Source: Sphingobacterium sp. UBA4616
Lineage (GTDB): Bacteria > Bacteroidota > Bacteroidia > Sphingobacteriales > Sphingobacteriaceae
Length of the DNA stretch: 18,824 bases
Direction of reading: 5' to 3'
Assembly: GCA_002386525.1 (NCBI GenBank)
Contig: DGIS01000012.1
Coordinates: 1-18,824, forward strand
Both the position numbers and the translations under genes were made by a program. The notes below the pieces were generated by a model. That model made no database searches. It was not told the origin of the DNA and saw only the letters and a list, made by a program, of their open reading frames with translations. This document shows, piece after piece, positions 7,718-15,856 of the stretch. How positions within the stretch are numbered: position 1 is the stretch's first letter; the number at the start of each line of letters is the position of its first letter.

Positions 7718-7893
7718 TAATTTAAATAATTGATTTTTAATGAGATTGAAAAATCTCAAATCAACGTGTGAAATTTGACCAACGGGATAGAGATAATTAA
7801 GGGTTGAAAAGTATTGTTTTCATGGTAAACTATTTTGCTTTTTTTTTGTGCGTTCTTTATTCATTTATTAATAAAAACTTAATATCCCAACCT

Positions 7894-7901
7894 TATTTTT
7901 G
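7894..7901 (+). promoter_or_regulatory. Candidate -7 box for the ECF sigma factor gene
   Basis: TATTTTTG fits TAnnTTTG and ends 8 bp before the sigma factor ATG, so the mRNA would be nearly leaderless. No good -33 TTTG is present. The AT-rich context makes a chance match possible. The rest of the 263-bp divergent gap holds the helicase promoter and a 7-bp hairpin with a GAAA loop (7741-7758). Confidence 0.3.
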
Positions 7902-7909
7902 ATGTTAGT

Positions 7910-8524
7910 ATGGATCAAATACCAATTATATATCAGCAGTGGCTAAGGGCTATTAAAGAACGGGATGATACTACTGCGTACGCTGCGTTATATCAATATT
8001 GTTGGAAAGATCTTTACCAGCACGCTGCCCGGCGTATTCGCGATTCCCAGGATGTGGAAGATATTCTTCAAGAACTGTTTGTTCAATTTTGGGAAAAGCG
8101 TCATACGATCGATATCCAGATGAACCTTCCTGCTTATCTCAAGGGAATGCTCAAATATAAAATTATAGATTTTTTCAATTCCAATAAAGCAAAAGATAGC
8201 CTACTGGATCATTGGAGCAAACATATTTTTGATTATGTACAGCATCATCCCGAAGAACTTGAAACTTACCTCCTACTAGAAAAGATGCTGGAAGATGAAT
8301 TGGAAATTATGCCGCATAATATGCGGCAGGTACTTTTGCTAAAGTGGGAGCATTTATCAATTCGTGAGATCGCTTTACGCGTGGGACTTTCGGAGCAAAC
8401 TGTGAAAAATAACCTTACCGAAGCATCCAAAAGACTTAGAAAAGCGATAGTTGATTATCAAAACGTTCAAAATGGTAGTTTTACTCTCTTGCTAATTTTT
8501 GTTTTGGACGAAATTTCCAGGTAA
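7910..8524 (+). CDS. ECF-type RNA polymerase sigma factor, FecI-like
   Basis: A 204-aa alternative sigma factor with region 2 (about 22-90, including DVEDILQELFVQFWEKR, the polymerase-binding and -10 recognition part) and region 4 (about 128-180) with a helix-turn-helix SIREIALRVGLSEQTVKNNL. The short hydrophobic C-terminal tail (SFTLLLIFVL) is common in the Bacteroidota FecI-like group. It lies 128 bp before a FecR gene and two genes before an STN-containing TonB receptor, the classic arrangement for cell-surface signalling. Expected role: kept inactive by FecR, released when the receptor binds its ligand, then directing transcription of the receptor and downstream lipoproteins. Target promoters were not identified. 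Confidence 0.92.
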   Translation: MDQIPIIYQQWLRAIKERDDTTAYAALYQYCWKDLYQHAARRIRDSQDVEDILQELFVQFWEKRHTIDIQMNLPAYLKGMLKYKIIDFFNSNKAKDSLLDHWSKHIFDYVQHHPEELETYLLLEKMLEDELEIMPHNMRQVLLLKWEHLSIREIALRVGLSEQTVKNNLTEASKRLRKAIVDYQNVQNGSFTLLLIFVLDEISR

Positions 8525-8652
8525 ATAGCAGTTGTTTGTAAGTGATTGTGGACTAAAAATCGACTTAACAATTCTTTTATAAAACATTAACCATTTATTG
8601 AAGTACGTTCTGACATTTTTGAAGACTTGTATATAAACAGCAAGTAAAAAAA

Positions 8653-9615
8653 GTGAAAAGAAGAATTTTTGAATCCTTAATCTATAAATACCAGCAGAAT
8701 AAAGCCGATAAGGCCGAAAGGTCCTTGATTGATCACTGGTATGATACGCTCGATCGACAGGAAATCCCTGAAGGAGAGGTTGATGAGGATCGGTTGTGGA
8801 ATCGAATAGAGCAATGTATTATACAGACTAAGCCTAAGAAATCAGTCATTCGGAAGCTAAGCTATTGGAGCGGAGCAGTTGCCGCTAGCATGCTGTTGTG
8901 TTTTGGTGTTTTATTTTGGAAAAAGCAGCAAGATCTGAATTTCTCCCGAAACGAATTGAATTTAAAGCCGGGGTACAGAATTTTTGAAACCGGTGCGTCA
9001 CAGCGTAAACGGGTGCTTTTAGTTGATGGATCTATTGTTGTGATGAATGCGTATTCCAAAATTAAATTGGATACGGTCTCCTACGACAGGAAGGATCGCG
9101 TTGTCGAACTTCTAGCTGGAGAGGCTTATTTTGAGGTCAAGAAAGATTCCACAAAAGCTTTTATTGTGAATGCCCGACAAATACAGACCAAGGTGCTGGG
9201 GACCTCTTTTACCGTGAAAAACTATGCGGAACTGGATGATATATCGGTGTCTGTATTTACAGGTAAAGTGCAGGTCATTGCCAATAATAATCCGCTGGGT
9301 GTGCTGACCCGTGGCGAACAGATCCGTTATACCAAAAATAACCACAATAGTAATCAGGAGACTTTTGATCTGACGACACGTAATAGCTGGATGGAGGGGA
9401 GAGTTTATCTTAAGCAAAGCAGTTTTGCAGAATTGGCACTGGCGGTCAAAAATATCTATGATGTGGATATTAAAACCGACGACCAGCGCATTGCCCAACA
9501 ACGGTATAGCATGCCTATATCAAAGCAGCTGTCCTGGACGTCAACCCTAGAAAGTATCAAAGCAATTCATTACAACAAATCCAGGAAGGAGGGCAGGATA
9601 GTGCATATTTACTAG
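8653..9615 (+). CDS. FecR-family anti-sigma factor / signal transducer
   Basis: Inner-membrane protein of 320 aa. The cytosolic N-terminal part (1-68) should bind the sigma factor. A single transmembrane segment lies at about 73-89 (SGAVAASMLLCFGVLFW). The periplasmic FecR domain (about 110-210) contains VLLVDGSIVVMNAYSKI and LLAGEAYFEVKKD, typical of the family. The C-terminal part (about 248-320) resembles the DUF4974 domain that contacts the receptor STN domain. The start is GTG at 8653 after an A-rich stretch; no upstream ATG gives a better frame. It follows the sigma factor gene and precedes the TonB receptor by 120 bp, with a hairpin between. Confidence 0.9.
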   Translation: MKRRIFESLIYKYQQNKADKAERSLIDHWYDTLDRQEIPEGEVDEDRLWNRIEQCIIQTKPKKSVIRKLSYWSGAVAASMLLCFGVLFWKKQQDLNFSRNELNLKPGYRIFETGASQRKRVLLVDGSIVVMNAYSKIKLDTVSYDRKDRVVELLAGEAYFEVKKDSTKAFIVNARQIQTKVLGTSFTVKNYAELDDISVSVFTGKVQVIANNNPLGVLTRGEQIRYTKNNHNSNQETFDLTTRNSWMEGRVYLKQSSFAELALAVKNIYDVDIKTDDQRIAQQRYSMPISKQLSWTSTLESIKAIHYNKSRKEGRIVHIY

Positions 9616-9630
9616 TTTGGGGATAAAAAA

Positions 9631-9658
9631 AGAGCTGACGACGGCCATCGTCAACTCT
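9631..9658. promoter_or_regulatory. Intercistronic hairpin between fecR and the TonB receptor gene
   Basis: An 11-bp stem with one mismatch (9631-9641 with 9648-9658, loop CGGCCA) preceded by seven A. On the plus strand there is no T-run after it, so it looks like an mRNA processing or stabilising element. On the minus strand it would be a hairpin followed by seven U, i.e. a terminator for antisense transcription. A weaker ACCAT/ATGGT hairpin follows. Confidence 0.55.
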
Positions 9659-9735
9659 ACATGATACACCATTTAGCGATGGTATAAATAACATATACAA
9701 CAACTTATAGAGATATTATATACGCATACAAAATT

Positions 9736-12700
9736 ATGAAATTTAAGCAATACGTTACGCAAAACGATATTAAGTTTATGATAAGGACATCGTTGGTAGG
9801 TTTACTTCTTTCGATCGTGTCTGCCGAAATGCTTTTAGCTTCGGGTGCATACGGCCAGTTACTCAATAAAAAGATTACAGTTTCTTTTAGTGAATCCACT
9901 ATTCCGGCGGCTTTCGAACGTTTGGAATCCCAAAATATACATATCGCTTTCGATGCAGCGAAATATAATCTGGCAAAGAAAAAGGTAAATGCCAAAATCT
10001 TTAAAAGTAATAGTGTCCGCGATGTCATGCGTTATCTGCTCAGGGAGACTGACCTGATGGCTCATGACAACGGTGTCTATATTACATTGATCGAAAAACC
10101 AGTACAGCAGAATGGGTATATTTCAGGTAAAGTTATTGATGATCGCGGTCAGCCTTTGGCCAATGCCAGCATCAAACTGATCGGGGCCAATAAATCAACC
10201 CAGAGCGGTATCGATGGGAGCTATCTTTTAAATGCTGCACCAGGAACCTACATGTTGGAAGTCAGCTACCTGTCTTACCAGACTCAACGTGTTGAGGGGG
10301 TTAAAATACAGGGCGGACAACGGACGGGGTTAAACATTGCCATGAAGACGCAGGTAAATGCGCTAGAAACGGCTATTGTCAGTGTCTCGTTTAAAAAAGC
10401 TTCCGTAGCCGGATTGTACGCGGCGCAAAAAAATGCAGCGTCGGTGACGGACGGAATATCCGCCGAACAGATTGCCCGGACACCGGACAATGATATGGGG
10501 CAGGTTTTAAAACGTGTTACCGGATTGACCACCGTCAATAACCGGAACGTCATTGTGCGGGGGATGTCCGACCGCTACAATCAGGCCATGTTGGACGGTG
10601 TGGTGATTCCGAGTACTTCGCAGAATAGACGTGATTTTTCTTTTGATATTATACCGACGGAGATGGTGAGCTCGGTGGTGGTCAATAAAACGGCAACCCC
10701 GGATGTATCCGCTGAATTTTCCGGCGGACAGGTTTCGGTGAATACGATTGATATTCCTGAAGAGAATTTTACAACAATACAAATTGGATCAGGAAGTAAT
10801 AGTCAAACTTTGGGGAAAGATTTTTACCGACTTGGAGAGCGACATACAAGTGAATATTTCGGTTTCTTTGACAAATCTTCAAAAATGCCCGATGGAATAA
10901 GAACCTGGCAATGGAACAGTAGGTCTTTACTATTAGATGCGCCCCCAGGTTATATTTTGACAGACGAGGAATTAAATAATACCCCTTTAAATCCAACTGA
11001 ATTTGGCGATGCTGTGAAGTACAACGATTTGGACGCTATCGCACAGTCCAAACGCTTTAACAGTGATGCCATGAAGCAATATAAATATAAAGCTTACCCT
11101 AATCAGAATATGCGTTTGTCGCTTGGTCGCTTGTATCAGTTAAATAACGGAAATCGATTCGGCTTTGCAGCTTCGGTAAACTTTAGAAACGAGCAGAATA
11201 TTGTTGCTTTCAATAATACGAGGGGGTCTGCATTAATTGGAGCGCACTATATAGATAGTACTGGTATCGGAGACAATGGTGCCGGCACCTCTTATCGCTT
11301 TAACAGTAACGCTGGATTGGTTGCAAATATGGGGTATCAAGCGGATGGATTTAAAGTTTCTTTACGAAATATATATGCACGTACATACGCTAATAATTAC
11401 AATGAAAGTATTCGAAAAGTATACACTGACCCTGATCCAAAAGCAAATAGGCTGACGTATCAATTACCTGAGGCGATGTCGTTGCAGCAGCATCAGTTGA
11501 TCGGAGAATATCAGCTGCCCTGGCAGGTAAAAGCGGAGGGAATGTTTACCATCAATAAGATTAAACAGCAAATATTAGATGAACGAAAGCTCTCCTATAG
11601 GATAACCACCACGATAGACGATCAACCTTATTTTCAAACACCTAATTTATTGACAACTGCTGGATTTTCTAATAAAGGGGCGGTAACTGATTGGCGAATG
11701 TGGACTAGTATAGATGAAACCGATTATAATTGGAGCGCTGCATTTTCTCGGAAATTTCAACGGGGGACAGGAGTATCAACTCTTGTAAAATTAGGTTACC
11801 AGGCTTGGACCAAAAAAAGAGCGTTGGATTTGTTTAAATTTTTACCTATGACACGATCGACCTTGGTTGGCAATGTTAGCATACCTGCCCCTCCAATTGA
11901 GTCGAGTTATGATAGATTATTTTCAAATGAAAATATCGGAAATGGAGATGGACAGGCATATTATTATGCAGAAGGTCTTGGCGGTAGATATTATAATGGA
12001 GAAATGAGTTCCCATGCACTTTTTTTAATGGCTGATCAAAGGCTATGGCAAAAATTGCGATTGGTGTATGGCGTAAGGGCTGAATATTTTGATCTTAATA
12101 GTAGACAGGAAGAACTATATAAAAGAAAGTATCAAAAGGGAGATACAAATGGTGCTGAAGCCTATGAACTTGGTGTAAAAGAAAATAACTGGCGGTTTTT
12201 ACCATCTATTAATGCCACATTCAGTTTAACCAATACATTCAATATTCGAGGAAGTTATGCGCGTACGGTAATTCGTCCGGATTTTAGAGAGGTAGGTATG
12301 TTTGCGATGTATGATTTTGAATTAGATGGTTATGTGTCGGGAGAACAAGTGCAGAGTACTGTGATTGATAATCTGGATATGCGTTTTGAATGGTATCCGT
12401 CTTCCGGTGAAATAATATCCCTCACGGGCTATTATAAGTATTTAGACAAACCGATAGAGCTAGTACATCGAGGAGACGATAAGCGGAATTATACTTTTGC
12501 AAATATGGAATCTGCAAGGAATTTAGGATTAGAATTAGAAATTCGAAAAAACTTTGCCTTTATAGGCGATGAAGAATGGCTAAAAGATCTATTTATATCA
12601 GCTAATGGCACGCTTCTGAAATCAAAAGTCAATGTGTTATCCCATTGGGAAACTATTGATGGCGCCACCCCCGATGGACCTAAACGTCGCCAGTCGCGTT

Positions 12701-13131
12701 ATCCGGGTCAAGATAGACCTTTGATGGGACAATCGCCATGGCTGTTAAATCTCGGGGTTGGTTATTGGGGCGATAATTTCGGAATTACGACAAGTTATAA
12801 CCATAGGGGGTACCGGACAAATATCGGGAATTTTAACCTCTCAGCAGTTGAATATGAATTGGCTCCAAAGCAGTTGGATGCACAATTTTATGCACGTTTT
12901 TTAAATAAAAAAATGGAAGTCAAACTTAATTTAGCTAATCTGCTTGATGATTGGACACGCTATTATGAAAACACTGAAGGGTTTACGACTGCCAATGATC
13001 CTCAGACAGGTGACTATGTCACCACAAAAGTAAAGGGAGATAATAAATATAATAAAGCGGATGGGGATATAATAACCTATCGTAAAAAGGATGGAAGAAG
13101 ATTTAATCTTTCAGTTACTTATAATTTTTAA
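9736..13131 (+). CDS. TonB-dependent outer membrane receptor with N-terminal STN signalling domain
   Basis: An outer-membrane active transporter of 1131 aa. Order of domains: signal peptide (about 1-40, hydrophobic 18-36), STN (secretin and TonB N-terminus, about 45-118, KITVSFSESTIPAAFERLE), carboxypeptidase-regulatory-like beta domain (about 127-205, GKVIDDRGQPLANASIKL), plug (about 225-340, including VIVRGMSDRYNQAMLDGVVIP), then a long beta-barrel ending in the usual aromatic terminus NLSVTYNF. The STN domain is the part that talks to FecR, so this is a transducer as well as a transporter. No SusD gene follows; two lipoprotein genes do. GC content changes sharply inside the gene, about 50-60% through the plug and about 30-35% in much of the barrel. 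The substrate is unknown. Confidence 0.93.
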   Translation: MKFKQYVTQNDIKFMIRTSLVGLLLSIVSAEMLLASGAYGQLLNKKITVSFSESTIPAAFERLESQNIHIAFDAAKYNLAKKKVNAKIFKSNSVRDVMRYLLRETDLMAHDNGVYITLIEKPVQQNGYISGKVIDDRGQPLANASIKLIGANKSTQSGIDGSYLLNAAPGTYMLEVSYLSYQTQRVEGVKIQGGQRTGLNIAMKTQVNALETAIVSVSFKKASVAGLYAAQKNAASVTDGISAEQIARTPDNDMGQVLKRVTGLTTVNNRNVIVRGMSDRYNQAMLDGVVIPSTSQNRRDFSFDIIPTEMVSSVVVNKTATPDVSAEFSGGQVSVNTIDIPEENFTTIQIGSGSNSQTLGKDFYRLGERHTSEYFGFFDKSSKMPDGIRTWQWNSRSLLLDAPPGYILTDEELNNTPLNPTEFGDAVKYNDLDAIAQSKRFNSDAMKQYKYKAYPNQNMRLSLGRLYQLNNGNRFGFAASVNFRNEQNIVAFNNTRGSALIGAHYIDSTGIGDNGAGTSYRFNSNAGLVANMGYQADGFKVSLRNIYARTYANNYNESIRKVYTDPDPKANRLTYQLPEAMSLQQHQLIGEYQLPWQVKAEGMFTINKIKQQILDERKLSYRITTTIDDQPYFQTPNLLTTAGFSNKGAVTDWRMWTSIDETDYNWSAAFSRKFQRGTGVSTLVKLGYQAWTKKRALDLFKFLPMTRSTLVGNVSIPAPPIESSYDRLFSNENIGNGDGQAYYYAEGLGGRYYNGEMSSHALFLMADQRLWQKLRLVYGVRAEYFDLNSRQEELYKRKYQKGDTNGAEAYELGVKENNWRFLPSINATFSLTNTFNIRGSYARTVIRPDFREVGMFAMYDFELDGYVSGEQVQSTVIDNLDMRFEWYPSSGEIISLTGYYKYLDKPIELVHRGDDKRNYTFANMESARNLGLELEIRKNFAFIGDEEWLKDLFISANGTLLKSKVNVLSHWETIDGATPDGPKRRQSRYPGQDRPLMGQSPWLLNLGVGYWGDNFGITTSYNHRGYRTNIGNFNLSAVEYELAPKQLDAQFYARFLNKKMEVKLNLANLLDDWTRYYENTEGFTTANDPQTGDYVTTKVKGDNKYNKADGDIITYRKKDGRRFNLSVTYNF

Positions 13132-13255
13132 ATAAAATACCTGCGCGAGGCAGTTTCATATCACTCCTCAATAATGTACATAAGTTCCGCGTTTGTCCAC
13201 GCCGCACAACAGGGAAATAAGACAGAAAAATACAGAAAACGGGTGATTGAAAACA

Positions 13256-13298
13256 ACTATGCAACCTTATGAAATGCTATCCCATAGGGAAGCATAGT
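13256..13298 (+). other. Imperfect hairpin upstream of the beta-helix lipoprotein gene
   Basis: ACTATGC (13256-13262) can pair with GCATAGT (13292-13298). An inner structure pairs ATGCT (13274-13278) with AGCAT (13291-13295) and TCCC with GGGA around a 3-nt loop; inner and outer pairings overlap. There is only an A-rich tract after it and no T-run, so it is a poor terminator. It lies in the 215-bp gap between the receptor and lipoprotein genes; nothing else was recognised there. Confidence 0.3.
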
Positions 13299-13346
13299 CT
13301 AAAAAATGATCTTGTGATGGCAAAACTAGTGATTATTTAACACAAA

Positions 13347-14702
13347 ATGAAAAAAATCTTAACAGTAGCAAGCGTATGCGCAATCGCATTGGCTTCTTGT
13401 AACAAAGACAATGTAGGACCTAATTCAGATTTGAATGCTGGTTTGCCAAACAAACCTCAGGCAACGATCCCAACAGATGCTGCCGGTATTATTACGAAGA
13501 CTACGCTATCTGCGGATACCGTATGGAAAATTGATGGAGTTGCTTTCGTAAGACCGGGTGCGACATTGACGATTCAAGCGGGGACTTACATTACTTCTGG
13601 TTTAACTAAAGCTTACGATGACCAAATCACCGGAATAACACAAAATATCAAAGGTGTTTTGGTTGTGCCTAAAACAGCGAAATTAATCGCTAACGGTACT
13701 GCTTCCGCACCAATCGTATTCACTTCTCCAAATGCGGCAGGATCTCGTAACCCTGGTGATTTCGGAGGGGTCGTATTGTTGGGTAGCGCAACGACCAATC
13801 AAGCTGCCACAAGGAGAATCGAAGGGATTCCTCAACCTGTGGGTGTAGACGTTACTTATGGTGGTACCAATGCTGCAGATAATTCAGGTTCATTGAAATA
13901 TGTACGCATTGAATTTGCTGGTTATAACTTAACTGCTGATAACGAGATTAACGGACTAACATTGGGCGGTGTCGGTACTGGGACTACCTTGGAAAATATT
14001 CAGGTATCTTGGGGTAAAGATGATGCGTTCGAGTTTTTTGGGGGTACTGTTAATGCGAAATACTTAGTTGCATTATCAAATGACGATGACGATTTTGATT
14101 TTGATCATGGCTACACAGGAACAATTCAATATGCGTTGTCATTAAAAGATCCTAATTCGACGAATAGCACCTCTAGTGGTAGCTCGGATTCAAATGGTCT
14201 GGAGTCTGATAACGAGGGAACAGCACCATATTCTGCTACTCCTAAAACTCGCCCAGTATTGAAAAACTTTACTTTCTTAGGTATTAAGGATGCGACTGTG
14301 GCGAATACAAAACTGAAATTTGGTAACCGTTGGAGAAGAGCGTCAGAATACGATATCCAAAACTCAATTATCGCCGGTTATTCAACAGGTGCTGCATTCG
14401 AGGGTGGTGCAACAGGTACGTTTACGGGTAACGTTGTACACGCTTATACTGCAGCTTTTAGTGGCGGTACTCCTACAGGAAACCAAACAAATGTTTCAAC
14501 CGATGCAACAACGTATTTGAAACTGGCGGGTGCTGGAAATATCTTTTATCCTACAACAACTTTATTTAACCCGGCTTCCTTAAGGCCGCTGTCGACTTCG
14601 CCAGCATATGGTGACGGCACGACGACTTATAAAGGTGCTTTCCATCCGACAACTGCTCCTTGGACAGCTACTTGGACTCAATTTAATCCAAAAAATTATT
14701 AA
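13347..14702 (+). CDS. Predicted surface or periplasmic lipoprotein with beta-helix-like repeats, 451 aa
   Basis: Type II signal peptide MKKILTVASVCAIALASC with the lipid cysteine at 18, followed by N-K-D-N. The rest is rich in short Gly/Thr/Val strands (GATLTIQAGTYI, GVLVVPKTAKLIANG, APIVFTS, LKYVRIEFAG, TTLENIQVSWG), the rhythm of a right-handed parallel beta-helix. Two acidic clusters stand out: DDAFEFFGG at 225-233 and NDDDDFDFDHG at 245-255, possible metal sites. A low-complexity Ser/Asn stretch (268-285) is a likely exposed loop. It ends APWTATWTQFNPKNY, a tail I associate with this Bacteroidota family of uncharacterised proteins next to TonB receptors. Related proteins have been mislabelled as transporters; there are no transmembrane segments here. 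It is the likely partner of the receptor in ligand capture; inferred from position only. Confidence 0.85.
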   Translation: MKKILTVASVCAIALASCNKDNVGPNSDLNAGLPNKPQATIPTDAAGIITKTTLSADTVWKIDGVAFVRPGATLTIQAGTYITSGLTKAYDDQITGITQNIKGVLVVPKTAKLIANGTASAPIVFTSPNAAGSRNPGDFGGVVLLGSATTNQAATRRIEGIPQPVGVDVTYGGTNAADNSGSLKYVRIEFAGYNLTADNEINGLTLGGVGTGTTLENIQVSWGKDDAFEFFGGTVNAKYLVALSNDDDDFDFDHGYTGTIQYALSLKDPNSTNSTSSGSSDSNGLESDNEGTAPYSATPKTRPVLKNFTFLGIKDATVANTKLKFGNRWRRASEYDIQNSIIAGYSTGAAFEGGATGTFTGNVVHAYTAAFSGGTPTGNQTNVSTDATTYLKLAGAGNIFYPTTTLFNPASLRPLSTSPAYGDGTTTYKGAFHPTTAPWTATWTQFNPKNY

Positions 14703-14715
14703 TATTTATTTGTTG

Positions 14716-14744
14716 AGTGAGCCATTTTTATGGCTCACTTTTTT
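14716..14744 (+). terminator. Strong intrinsic terminator after the beta-helix lipoprotein gene
   Basis: A perfect 10-bp stem (14716-14725 with 14730-14739), TTTT loop and a tail of about six T. It lies 13 bp after the stop codon and only 13 bp before the next gene's ATG, so it also sits in the leader of that gene. Confidence 0.9.
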
Positions 14745-14757
14745 AAGTTGCTTCTAT

Positions 14758-15561
14758 ATGATAAAAAATATATTTCTATATTTTGGCGCCCTTTGGATCG
14801 GGTGTATGTTATCCTCCTGTCAAAAAGGCGAGATGGTTCAAATGCAGGATGAAATCGCACGCATTGCTTTTAGATCCTATAGTTCTGCGTCTGTGGATGT
14901 AAAAAGAGTAACGGTAGATGGAAAAGTTGCTAATCCAAGCGATGCTAATTTTATTTTTATACGAAATAAAGATGCCGATTCTTCATTGGTCGTTGCATTT
15001 AATAACAAGGATCAGGTGGTCTTAGCGCAACGACTGCCCCTCAAATCAGGATTAAATACCTTTGGTGTTCATAGTAAAAGTCCCATTGATCCTTCCTTGG
15101 TTGTTGGACCGAACCCTTTAGGTGATGATGTAAAGCCGATTCCGGGTGTGATACAGGTAAAGATATTGAATTATAACAGGACGATTTCACCAAAAGGCGA
15201 GCCGATTCGATTGGCGGTTTATCAAGGTAAACCTGTTTATGATGAAAGTTGGGGAATGGATTTGGTCAAATATGACGAAACTCCGATCCTGACTACTGGG
15301 TTGATATCGGATAAAATCACCGAAGAATTTATCAAGATACCAATTGATCCCCTTTTTGTAGCAAAGGCGCAGGTTTTGGATAGCGATTTAAAGCCAATCC
15401 TTGTGGATGGGCAAAATGTCTATTTGTTCTTTAATTTTTCGGTAGATGTAGGTATTGTATATCTTCCTCAAAAAGAATCCGATGCTTACTTAGATGTTGA
15501 TGCAGTTTCTGAAATTGGCGGTATAGGCTATAGCTTGGAGAATATCTGGTTAAGAAAATAG
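14758..15561 (+). CDS. Putative lipoprotein of unknown function, 267 aa
   Basis: The ATG at 14758 is chosen because it directly begins a lipoprotein signal peptide: MIKNIFLYFGALWIGCMLSSC with lipobox LSSC and lipid cysteine at 21. The open frame extends 50 codons further upstream, but that stretch overlaps the previous gene and the terminator and has no signal character. The mature part has alternating hydrophobic residues suggesting mainly beta structure (VKRVTVDGKVA, NFIFIRNKDADSSLVVAF, VIQVKILNYNRTI, NVYLFFNFSVDVGIVYLP). No family was recognised. Being last in the sigma/FecR/receptor cluster, it may help bind the same ligand. It probably depends on readthrough of the preceding terminator. 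Confidence 0.82.
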   Translation: MIKNIFLYFGALWIGCMLSSCQKGEMVQMQDEIARIAFRSYSSASVDVKRVTVDGKVANPSDANFIFIRNKDADSSLVVAFNNKDQVVLAQRLPLKSGLNTFGVHSKSPIDPSLVVGPNPLGDDVKPIPGVIQVKILNYNRTISPKGEPIRLAVYQGKPVYDESWGMDLVKYDETPILTTGLISDKITEEFIKIPIDPLFVAKAQVLDSDLKPILVDGQNVYLFFNFSVDVGIVYLPQKESDAYLDVDAVSEIGGIGYSLENIWLRK

Positions 15562-15628
15562 GAGATTTGAAGAAATACAGCGAAGTCAATAATGAGGTTA
15601 TAGGTAAATCAATTAGCATAAATTCATC

Positions 15629-15808
15629 ATGAGAGGCATCAGTGATTTAAAACATCGAAAACTATTGGCGATCTCCTTGGAAATCCAGGGAGATCTGAAG
15701 CAGGTTGTAGATTCGGAAGTCCTTTACAAATTGCGTCGGGAATTTACCAATCTTAATGAACTCTCGTCCTCTTCGCAAGTTAGCCAAAAATGGGCAGACT
15801 GGAGCTGA
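15629..15808 (+). CDS. Possible small protein, 59 aa, unknown
   Basis: An ATG at 15629 opens a frame of 59 codons ending in TGA at 15806. It begins MRGISDLKHRKLLAISLE and ends SQVSQKWADWS: charged, soluble, with no signal peptide. Codon choice looks ordinary for the window. No clear ribosome-binding site or promoter is seen, though SD sites are often weak in this phylum. It contains a strong hairpin early in the frame. It lies in the 295-bp gap before the convergent S41 peptidase gene; it could also be a remnant of a longer gene or non-coding. Confidence 0.4.
   Translation: MRGISDLKHRKLLAISLEIQGDLKQVVDSEVLYKLRREFTNLNELSSSSQVSQKWADWS
15670..15695 (+). other. Strong 11-bp hairpin inside the small ORF
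   Basis: 15670-15680 pairs with 15685-15695 around an AAAT loop. The one non-Watson-Crick pair is U-G when read on the plus strand (it would be A-C on the minus), which favours a plus-strand RNA structure. There is no T-run, so it is not a terminator. Confidence 0.5.
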
Positions 15809-15856
15809 TCTACGTATGGTCATTACCTCATTGAATTCCTGCGCACACTGATAAAA

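Noticed and set aside
7730..7764. Composite AT-rich hairpin with GAAA loop in the helicase/sigma gap as a terminator
   Set aside because: No T-run on either strand and it lies between divergent genes, where no terminator is needed; at most an operator.
9112..9501. 129-aa minus-strand frame opposite fecR
   Set aside because: Shadow of the well-supported FecR coding sequence; no signal, domain or promoter.
13259..13297. 12-codon upstream ORF before the beta-helix lipoprotein (MQPYEMLSHREA)
   Set aside because: Very short, no ribosome-binding site, and no regulatory codon run; likely chance within a hairpin.
14608..14757. Longer start for the second lipoprotein (50 extra residues)
   Set aside because: The extension overlaps the previous gene and the terminator, and the signal peptide begins exactly at the internal ATG at 14758.
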